Assembly (NCBI RefSeq): GCF_000189635.1
Contig: NW_002476424.1
Span: 62,001-126,000, forward strand
DNA: 64,000 bases
Source of the DNA: Tetrahymena thermophila SB210
Lineage: Eukaryota; Ciliophora; Oligohymenophorea; Hymenostomatida; Tetrahymenidae
Direction of reading: 5' to 3'
Of the stretch, positions 55,201 to 64,000 are shown piece by piece; positions within the stretch are counted from its first letter, which is position 1, and every line of letters starts with the position of its first letter. The notes below the pieces were generated by a model. It was not told the origin of the DNA and searched no databases. It was given only the letters and a program-made list of their open reading frames with translations. Made by a program: the position numbers and the translations under genes.

Positions 55201-58200
55201 TAAAATTAAAAAAGGATTAATTTTTAATTAAGGAAATCTATTATAATAGAATAGATAAAATGAATGAGAAATCAAAAATTACACTAGCTTTTAATTGAGA
55301 ATTAGATTCTAAGGAGTAAGGAGAAATATCAAATTGATAGCTAGATTAACTATATTAGCTCAGATTTTGTTATTGAAATTGGTTAGAAATTAGTTGTAAA
55401 TCAACGGGCTCGTTATTGTAAGTGATTAAACCTAGCTCGCATATTTCAATATAAAATTAAAAGTAGAAACTCAAACTCATGTATCTTTTGGTGAATTAAG
55501 TAAATATAAAGATATTTTAAAATAAAAATAAAAAAGTAATTAATTTACCTATATATAGGAGGATATACTGATTACTAAAAGTTGATTCTAATATATTTTT
55601 ATTATAAGTAATTTATTGTAAATAGTTAAGAGCCTGCTTTATTAACTTTAAGCTGATAATTAAATTGTATTGCAATATTTTAATTTGAAGGGATATATTT
55701 GGGATCAATATTTATACTTGTGGCCATATCTTAGCTTGCTTGTTACAGTATTTTTTTTATAATTTATTTCTATTAGTCACTCATTGTTCCTATAACTTAC
55801 ACTAAAGTCCAATTTATATTTAAAAATTTTCTACCTGCATCATTTTGTATATTTTAAAGAGCTATACTTAAAGGGTTGCAGCTGTTTTCATTAGGGTTGT
55901 AATTAAAATTAAGCAAAGGAATCCCAGGATCATTCTAGAAAACAATATTTCTATAGAAAGTATTTATAAAATACGTATTATAGTCTTCAAATTAGAGTTT
56001 ATTAGGTAAAAAATTAACAATATTATTTGCCATTATAACTGAAGAATCACCTTTTTTGTTAAAAAAAAATATTTTATCTTTGGATATTCTTCAATAATTA
56101 AATAAAATAATGTAAACTCTCTTTTTTAAGACCCCATTTTAGTAAGTTAAATTATCGAAAAATGGGGTTTTATCTTAAATAAGATTGGGATTTTTTAATA
56201 AAGGGGCCACAAACAAGATTCTTTAAAAAATTTTTATTATAAAATTTAAATGAATAAAGAACAAAAATTAACAAATTTTATTTAAAAAAAGATTTTATTA
56301 AATAATTAAGTAAGAAATTTTTTATACAAATCTTGTCTAAATCTGAAAAAATTACCTAAATTTACTTAAACTTGATTTCCAGTTATTTGGCACAACGAAT
56401 CTGAACCAAGTAAAATCAAAGTTGGCTGATCAAATATTTATTAACATATAGGTAAAGACGTATCTACTGATATACCTTTTAAAGGTGAACCGAAATCTAT
56501 AATTAGCAGTGGTTTTGTTGCGCTTAATTGAATGTCAAGTACAGCAATATTTTGATAGCTACATTAATAAAAATTATTTCTTTAATCTTTTGGATTTAAG
56601 CAAGTGCAATTATTATCTGAATCTAATTATCTTGTTTCTGAGTAGCAGCTATCGCATTAAGAGTCTTTAGCCTATATGGATTTGCATAACTAGCAACTAG
56701 GATAGCAAGAATTGCATTTAGGATCCATATAATTTTAACATTAATCGCAAGTAAGTGAAATGAGATTTGATTAAAATCCATTTGGACAAATACCTACACA
56801 CATCTTATTAAACAAAAAGCTATTTTAAGGGCATGATAAACAGCTTTTAGAAGAAGACCCATCACAACTTGCGCAAGATAAATCACAGGGTTAACACTGA
56901 TTTAAAGAATTAATAAATTAATTTAAATCACAATTCTAAACACATTATTTTTTATTTGGCTAATAATATAATCCAGGTATACAGGACATGCAACTATTTG
57001 GTCCTGCTCCATCACAACTGCTACAAGTTTGATCACATAATTAGCATGAATGTGTAATAGGTTATAAGTATAAACCTAATTAACAAGATAAGCAATTGTT
57101 TGGTCCAGCTCCTTAGCAAATTGCACATGATTGATCGCATAATTAACATACATTTTAAGAATCAGGATATTAATTTTAATCACAATTTTAGACACATGAA
57201 CTTGATTTCTGCTAAAAAAACAACCCTGAAATGCAAGATAAGCAATTTTCTTTTGAAGGTCCAGAGCAGTTTAAGCAAGTTTAATCGCAAGGCTAACAGC
57301 TTCCAGAAGAGTCAAGATAATATTTTTCAATACATTTTGAGCATACGCTGTCCTAATCACATTCATCACAATAAGGCGAGCACTTTTAAAGAGGATATAA
57401 AATAGATAAAAATTAAAAAAATTTGAAATAAAAGTCAAATTAGCAAATTATAATAAATTTATAAATATATTTTTTTTCAAATTAAGTATTGAAATAATTT
57501 ACAAGTTAAACAATAAGAAAATTTCCTCTAATATACTATTAATATTTTTCAGTGTCTGAATTCAATGGAGTTAGAATTACATTTAAATCATATGAGTTTA
57601 TTAATGTATCTTTTTTAGTGTTGAAAAAATAACATTAAGCACCCCAACAACCATAAAGTTATCTAGTTATTTCAACTCCATTTAAACTTATTTTCATTAA
57701 AGAAGATGTTTCTTTAGTACTAACTAAGCCAAATATTTCCAAATAAAATTTATTAATTTTTTAAAACCTTTTTTATAATTGAAATAATAATTAATAAAAT
57801 CAATATTTATATTAATAAAAAGATTTTTATTTTAAAAATAATAATTTTACGAGCTTTTTCTGCTATAAGTAAAACTATAAGGAATATTTGAGAAACAACC
57901 ATCTCCTGATAAATAATTAAAAACTTCGTATCGATTTGAAACTATATTTAAGCAATTATCAGACTTTAAATACATTTTATACTATAATAAATCAGATTCG
58001 TTTTCAACACCTAATTTATTTATTACGCATTCACTGTCTATTTTTTATTATTAAATATTTAATAAAAAGATACTTTATATTTTGATACATTTTGGATTTA
58101 AACCAAGATTCATCATAACTTGTGTACAGTTAGAGTAATAATCAGCATATGAACTTGCGAATTTTATTAAGACTTTGGTTTTAAAATTAATATCTTTTAT

Positions 58201-58274
58201 TTATGTTATGTAAAGAAATTTTATTTACTATTTAAAACTGAGAAGAATAAAATCTTTATTGTATTAACTTTCAT
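51867..58274 (-). CDS. Polycystin-1-like surface protein: Cys-rich repeats, REJ region, GPS, multi-pass end
   Basis: Seven exons on the complement, 5' to 3': 58274-58229, 58172-57851, 57767-57503, 57382-56356, 56050-55549, 55484-55283 and 55163-51867; 1886 residues. Order: signal peptide (MKVNTIKILFFSVL); a small domain; furin-like repeats at about 212-500 (CDQTCLNCSG, CDQTCSSCDGAGPNSC, CDLSCASCDG); a REJ-type region to about 1400 (for example NFSWECSGL); and a GPS-like motif near 1426-1465 (YWSKQNC...VCYCNT). Then a membrane helix at about 1496-1518, a Gln/Asn-rich cytoplasmic linker, and four or five helices after DISRPIRFTLFYIKTIHTL at about 1730-1860. REJ plus GPS plus C-terminal helices is the polycystin-1/sea-urchin REJ architecture; the PLAT domain usual after the first helix is not seen. 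A receptor or adhesion role is inferred. Intron 1 has two in-phase acceptors (exon start 58172 or 58193). Confidence 0.82.
52721..52804. repeat. In-frame 42-bp tandem repeat in the REJ/GPS gene
   Basis: Two copies of a 42-bp (14-codon) unit starting at 52721 and 52763. They encode QNKIQSTGNIEFQC followed by QNKIQSTENIEQKF in the cytoplasmic linker. Being a multiple of three, gain or loss of a unit keeps the frame. Confidence 0.8.
56051..56355 (-). other. Long intron of REJ/GPS gene carrying a hairpin
   Basis: At 305 bp this is the longest intron of the gene. It contains a perfect 10-bp inverted repeat, ACCCCATTTT at 56131-56140 and AAAATGGGGT at 56159-56168, with an 18-nt loop, in an unusually G/C-rich patch. 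Splicing from 56356 to 56050 restores the reading frame (phase 1). Confidence 0.6.
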
Positions 58275-61200
58275 TTTTATTAATTTACTTTTTTTATTTT
58301 TTATTATTATTATTTTTTTAATTAATTTCAATTATAAAATTAAACTCATAAAGATAGCTATTTATATATTTAATTTATTTAAATTATGCTTATCTAATAA
58401 TACAACCAGTAAGAATCAAACTAATAATTCCTTACTATTTTATTATTAATTCGAAACAAAATTTTTTTATTCTATATTATTCATTTAACTTCCAGAAACT
58501 ATCACAAGTAATTATTATATTCTTTAAGTATTACCATAATTCCTCATTTTTGAGCCAAGAGGAAGCACCGAGGTGATATTTTATCTAAAATCAAAAAATT
58601 TTTGCTTTGAAATTCAATAAGAAATTTAAAATTAGTCACTATTGAAATTTACGGTAAATAAATATCTTTTGAAAGAGGTAAAAAAAGGATTAGAACTGTC
58701 ATTAAAATTGTAAATTATTGGTCTTTTTAAAATAAGAAATTATCTTCAGTTTATATATATTTACTTAGAATAAATTTTGAGACATTAATCACTGCCTAAA
58801 ATTAGAATAGAAAGATATTATTTGTATAGTTGTATCTTCTACTATTATTACTTATCATCATAAATTATCAAAATAATTTAAAAAAGTAATAGATTGGTAG
58901 ATGTAATAAAAGTTAAGTTAATTATTATCCAATTTTGCTTTGATTAATTCTTTATATTAATGGCTTTTAATTGATTTTTTAAGAATTAAATTAATCTTAA
59001 AGAAAATTATTTATTACTAATTGAATCATTTTTCAATTAGTATTTATGGTTTGAAAAGATTTAGATTATTGTTTTTACTCTTACCTAACTTATATTGTAA
59101 TTTAAGAGTGTTTTTTAATATTCTACATGATTACTATTCTTAAATTTGTTTTCGTTAATGATTAATACTTTTTTAGTGCAATTAGTTCTTGCTCTATCTT
59201 AACTATTATACCCTAAATATTTTTATTTTATTAAAATTTCTAAGATAAATGCTCTAAGCTGAGATGAATATAATCTTAAATAATAAGCATTTATTGTTAT
59301 TATTTAAAAAAATTTTTTTTTTCAAGTATAAAACTCACACATGAATGAGAATGTAAAAATCATAAAGGAAGTAATTAAACAATATTTTTATTCTTTTATT
59401 TCTTTTATTTTTTGATTAACTAAATTAAGCTTACAAAAAAAATAAAGAGAAACTACATACTCTTTCTACTTTTATTAAACTGTAATTAGATAATTACCAT
59501 ATACTAGATTATTAGTACATGACCCTATTAATATTTTTCTAGCTAATTTTAACAAATGATTTGAGAAACATTGAAAAAGTTTTATAATATTTGGTCTTAA
59601 AAATGTTGTCCCATACCTCATTTTTCCCTATATATTCTTACATACATAATGAGCCAATAATTAAAACAGCAATTTAAAATATAAAATAAATTTTTAATGC
59701 ATGTATTTTTGCCTTTAAATAAAAAAATTTGGCAAATTTACTTACTTATTTAAATTTACAATATCAAAACCATGAATTTAATAATTCAATTTACAAGATA
59801 ATCACCATTAGATACATAAATAAATGTAATCAGGAAAGATTAATTACATTATAATTATTATTTATAATTATAATAACATAAATGTTCTATTTTATTAGTT
59901 AGTAGAGATAACTAAAGTTTAAAGATTGCAATAGCCCACTAATGCAGAGAAATTACTAATCTTTTAAATTTAATCATTTCCCAACGATTTAAGATTTAAT
60001 GCTTTCTATTTAGCACTTAATTAATATCTTAATAATAAAATTAAAAATTAATATTATATTAACCTTAAAATATACTTTGAAAAATAATTGTTTATTTTCT
60101 TTCAACTTAATATTTATAAAAAAAATAAAGTTATAGATTGAATTGAATTTTATTTTTCTATGAATTTTTGTAATTTAAAATGATCATAAATATAAACATT
60201 TCAGTAAATAAAAAAAAATGAAAATATTTTAAAGTAACTATTTGTATTAAATATAAATTTAAAATTTTTAGCTTCATTGTAAATTTAGTCTCAAGATTTA
60301 AATACTTTCATCATAGATACTATTTTTTCTTGCGTTACTTGAATAATTAAATTTTCAACGCATTCATTAATTAGATAAAAATATATGCTATTAAGAATGA
60401 TTAAATGTCATAGTTTCGTCATTTATATTAATCTTAGGTACTCATTCAGGTTTATAAAATTTAAATTTATTTATTATTTTAACTCTTTAGAGTGGGGGAG
60501 TTTTCAATATCGAGGTATGCAATATTTATAATAGAGTTCCAAAATTTAGCACTTAAATTTTTAATTAAGCTATTGAAACTTAAGAGTTATATGCCCCATT
60601 TTTGAAGGGTTAAATAAAAAATCATCAATAAATATTTCAAAAAATATTTACCTTAAAATATACTTAGAAAATTGATTTATTTTCTTTCAACTTAATTAGT
60701 ATCAAACAAATAGTTAAATTTAATTTTTCTATGAATTAATTTTGGAAAAATTCAAATATCATAGTCTAAATACATTCCAATAAGCAAAATTATGAAAATA
60801 TTTTAAAATTAATGATTTTAATTTTAAAAAGTGTTTAAAATTATGTTTAAATTATTTTTACATTAAATTATTTTTTCTAAATTTACGCTCATAATTTGAG
60901 TACTATTTTCACAATAGTAACTATTTTTTAATTACATTACTTTAATAATTCAATTTTCAAAACATTCATTAAATGAATATAAAAAAATGTAATCTAGAAT
61001 GATTCTATGTATTAGTTTCATCATCTTTACTTATCTTTTGTACTCATTCAGGTTTTTAAACCTTAAAATTATTATTTTAAATAAAAAATTATCATTAAAT
61101 ATTTAGCTTTTATCATTATTATTTATAATTAAAAACTGAAATTATAATTAGTATTGATAAAAAATTGTAATGATTAATAAAGTTAGATAAAGAATAAAAA

Positions 61201-61943
61201 TTGTTTATGTTCTAAATTTTAATATTTTAGAAGGTATAGAGTCTTTAAGATTTTTATTTTACACTTACTTCGTATTATTATAATAAAATTAAATATTTGT
61301 GTTTAATATTCACCCAAAAATATATTTTGAAAATCTATTTATTTTCATTGAACTAAATAACAAATCTCAAATACAAAATAAATGATAAATTTATTTGAAT
61401 ATTATTTTAAAAAAATTTTGCAAATAAATTTCAAAAGATCAAAGGCGGATTTATATTTCAGTAAATAATATTACTAAAATATTTTAAATTAATGATGCTT
61501 CAAATTTTATAAATTGTTTAAAATTTAGTTTAAATTATATTTACAATAATATAGATTTAAATTTTTTAGTTGTTAATTTGTAAATTTTACCTCAAGATTT
61601 AAGTACCATGTTCATAAATAAATACTATTTTTACTTTTAAATTTTAGATATTTATATTACAAAATAAATATGTGTAATTAATTAGCTTCTCGTCTAAAAG
61701 ATTTACTGTTTGTTATTATCTAAAATTATTTAAAAAAATATTTTTAACATTAAGTAATTATTAAGCAAACAAAAATTATTTTTTTTTGCTTAAACCACTA
61801 AATAAGCATTTTAATCATATTATAATTTGTTAACACCAATTTAAAAAATATTTTTTACTTTAAGATTATTTTAAATTAAATAAGTTTGGGTGGGCAGTTG
61901 AATTAAGTACTGCAGTGATTTATAAGGAAAAGAACAACAAGAA
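58275..61943. other. AT-rich intergenic region with degenerate repeats
   Basis: About 3.7 kb upstream of the REJ/GPS gene start. No gene recognised; the right half is made of diverged tandem copies (next entry). Confidence 0.5.
60059..61690 (+). repeat. Three diverged tandem copies of a non-coding unit
   Basis: Copies begin near 60059, 60648 and 61308 with ACCTTAAAATATACTTTGAAAA or close variants. They share, in order, a TATTTTCTTTCAACTTAA block, TTTTTCTATGAATT, GAAAATATTTTAAA, a TTTGAGTACTATT-like block and, in the first two, GTACTCATTCAGGTTT near the end. Spacing is about 590 and 660 bp. There is no coding potential; these are old tandem duplications. Confidence 0.65.
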
Positions 61944-63120
61944 ATGGTCGAAATAGTTATAGAAAATGTAGGAATTTATTTAAATGATATTAAGAATAAA
62001 AAGAAATTAATCCTAAAAAAGGATCAAGAGTAACAACTCAATCAATTCTCAAATAAAATGCTACCTATTACCTCAAATTATCCATTTGCACTATTAATAA
62101 ATAAACTTAAGATTAGAATTCGCTTAATAAACAAAACTTTGAAAATAAAATTGGTAAAAAATATTGTTTTCAGATTATTGTAAAATTAAATAGAGTAATT
62201 TAATTTTTTAAACAAAATATTTTTTTGATATAAATTTTTATTTGTGTAATTTTTTTTTATTATGTTTGCATTTTTTATTCCTTTGTTAATTTAACTCATT
62301 TTTTTATTTTCAACTTTTTTTGACGATTAATTAAATCATTTCTTATAATTTCATATTCCCTTAATTTTACCTAATTTATTATTTGTATTTTTAAATATTT
62401 AAAAGAAACAATAAAATTGGTTCTGTTGATATATTAATCATAAGTACTGTTTTAGTTAATTATTCTAATCTCTCAAATTTGGTACTCAATTTTGGGTAAA
62501 AGCATTTTACTTGTTTTTAATTTTAATATTTTTTAATATAAACACTAATTTAAGCAATTAAGCTATTTTAATTTATTTATTTTTTTTTTAGCTTTTTATA
62601 TTTTATTTTATTAATATTTATTTTTTTTCTTTATTAATATAATAATTTTTTAATTTTCAACTTTTGCTTTTATATTTAATGAATTTCTTACTATTTCATA
62701 TTTTTCTTGATTTTTTCCTTCTAACTAACTCATTAGATATATTTAGTTTTTCTTCAATATGTAATAAGGTTTAATTAAATTGACGATGAAGGTTACCTAG
62801 GCTTATGTACTGCTTTACTAAAGTGCATTAATCTTACAAATTTAGCACTTAGAATCTAGTAAAATTAATTTATTAATTTGGATTACAATATTAGCTTTTA
62901 ATTTGATTTACGATTTTATTCTAGTTTTATTATTTTATTTGCTTATTTAAAGTATTATTTAAATTTAGACATTTTATTTTGTTAATTTTGATATTAATTA
63001 TTTTAATTAATTTATGTTAAAAGTCAAAACAAAATCAGTGAGTTTGAATAATTGAAAGTAAAGAGTAAGTATCTTAAACCAAAAAGATTGGTTGTCTTTA
63101 AAATAATAAATAAATGGTGA
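61944..63120 (+). CDS. Truncated LRR paralog with unrelated first exon
   Basis: Exons 62406-62495, 62769-62858 and 63024-63120 are clear duplicates of the last three exons of the LRR gene. They are two 30-residue repeats (NNKIGSVDILI..., FNQIDDEGYLGL...) plus the terminal exon ending KIINKW and TGA at 63118-63120. Splice sites and phase 2 are preserved and no stop has appeared. Upstream the duplication ends inside an intron near 62240. The next open frame, from the ATG at 61944, reaches a GTAAAA donor at 62179 in exactly the required phase 2, giving a 170-residue model. That 78-residue first exon does not resemble exon 1 of the parent gene. It may be a newly recruited exon or chance; the alternative is a 5'-truncated pseudogene. 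Confidence 0.55.
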
Positions 63121-63571
63121 AAAAAGGATGAATAAATTTTAAAATTTAATTATATAAATTAACAAGTTTTATTTCATAACCTTTAATTCTATTTTAATTT
63201 CTTTATTTTAATTCTTAATTGATTAATCCTTCATTTTTTTTGGTATATAATGGGACCTTACTTATAAAAATAATATACACTTTAAGTGTTTATTCTATTT
63301 TTTAATAAAAGTTATTCATAAATCCTAAGAGACAGAAGAAGAGACAAGGTACATTATAAATTTATAATTATAAAATAAATATTAAAATTATAAAAAATAA
63401 AATTTTGATCTTAATCCACAAGTTTTGAACCAAATTTGTAAATATTTAATTGAAATTTTAGAGAGGAAAAGAATTTATAATTATTAAAAACATTTTAAAA
63501 CTCAAGATTATTTTATTAAATTTGATGACTATTCAAGAAAGAATATCACAAAACATAAAAATAAATAAAGT
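63121..63571. other. Spacer between convergent duplicated genes
   Basis: Copy of the 51404-51866 spacer. It contains only A/T-rich 3' flanking sequence. Confidence 0.6.
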
Positions 63572-64000
63572 TCATACATCAATACTTTAAATAGTTTCCT
63601 ATAATTTTAAAAGATTAAATAACTTGCTATATAAGCATTTATCATCATTTGATTAAATGTGTTTTTTAATCAAAAAAATCATAGTTAATGAAATAATTAA
63701 TTCAATAAGAACCAATTCCATAGAAAGTGATACCAAAAATAAGAATAAAAACTCATTTGATTCACTTGGTTTTTTACCACTGGACACTGATAATATTAAG
63801 TAAAAATAAACCAAAGATATTATTAATTATGAACCCATAGAAATGGATTTTCCTATTATACCTTTTTTAAAAGTATATGCAATTAGGGTAGAGGTTACTT
63901 TTAATACTATGCTGTTAATCAAAGCAATTACTATCTGTTAATCTAACATCATATAACCATAGAACAATATAGAAATAGTTAGAGTGTGGATATTTTTAAT
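63572..64000 (-). CDS. REJ/GPS protein paralog, C-terminal end only
   Basis: The last 142 codons of a second copy of the 51867-58274 gene, open across the whole visible stretch and ending at TGA 63574-63572. It encodes the terminal membrane helices (HTLTISILFYGYMMLDQQ, SQLIISLVYFYLILSVSSG, SLTMIFLIKKH) and the identical ending ETIQSIDV. Most differences from the first copy are silent or conservative within hydrophobic helices, which suggests a functional paralog rather than a dead fragment. The remainder of the gene lies beyond the right edge. Confidence 0.88.

Larger units (their letters stand above)
62240..64000. repeat. Segmental duplication, copy B (partner at 50550-52290)
   Basis: Collinear with copy A to the right edge of the window, so the true right boundary is not visible. 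Substitutions occur throughout and there are small indels in introns and spacer; coding frames of both convergent genes stay intact. Confidence 0.9.

Noticed and set aside
57100-57405. Open frame on the + strand of about 100 codons
   Set aside because: It lies antisense to the furin-like cysteine repeats of the REJ/GPS gene and has no motif of its own; the - strand frame carries the conserved cysteines.
58038-58073. A 36-bp GT...AG segment in exon 2 of the REJ/GPS gene as an intron
   Set aside because: It is a multiple of three, has no TGA and encodes a plausible continuous segment (SIFLLNIQQQKI), so it was kept as coding. cDNA could reverse this.

Overview
The window looks like ciliate nuclear DNA, most probably Tetrahymena. 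It is extremely AT-rich, and every convincing gene reads through many in-frame TAA and TAG codons, which must encode glutamine, and ends at TGA. Introns are short, AT-rich and GT...AG (about 45-310 bp), and intergenic gaps of 1-4 kb hold almost nothing recognisable. Standard-code ORF calling shatters these genes, so all models here were rebuilt by hand with TGA as the only stop and phase-checked introns.

Layout. 1-4.2 kb: two tandem paralogs of a secreted, cysteine-containing protein with a GPI-anchor-like tail (the first cut by the window edge). 6.5-7.0 kb: a small uncertain gene. 7.5-8.5 kb (-): an amidinotransferase-superfamily hydrolase. 11.6-12.9 kb (-): a class I glutamine amidotransferase with an unassigned N-terminal half. 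13.95-14.26 kb: two nested, TA-flanked terminal-inverted-repeat elements. 15.6-17.7 kb: a Gln/Glu/Asn-rich low-complexity protein. 19.4-20.1 kb: a 349-bp tandem duplication. 21.9-24.2 kb: a TPR protein. 25.6-27.0 kb: malate dehydrogenase. 28.4-29.6 kb: a glycerophosphodiester phosphodiesterase. 30.1-36.8 kb: a very large TmcB-like membrane protein with a PAS-like domain. 38.6-42.7 kb: a RecQ helicase. 43.6-45.3 kb (-): a NIMA-related kinase. 46.9-51.4 kb: a leucine-rich-repeat gene. 51.9-58.3 kb (-): a polycystin-1-like surface protein with cysteine-rich repeats, REJ region, GPS and a multi-pass membrane end. 61.9-64.0 kb: a second, partly rearranged copy of the junction between these last two genes.

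The most striking structure is the LRR gene. Twelve successive exons of 84-90 bp each encode exactly one 28-30 residue leucine-rich repeat. All are joined by phase-2 introns that still resemble one another, so a whole exon+intron unit has been amplified in tandem. Its 3' end and the 3' end of the convergent REJ/GPS gene are duplicated together about 11.7 kb downstream. There the LRR gene keeps only two repeats behind an unrelated first exon.

The genes do not form one pathway. They are independent eukaryotic transcription units for metabolism (MDH, GDPD, amidinotransferase), DNA maintenance (RecQ), signalling (NEK, TmcB/PAS) and cell surface (GPI-like pair, REJ/GPS protein). No tRNA, rRNA, CRISPR array, telomere or chromosome-breakage sequence was recognised.
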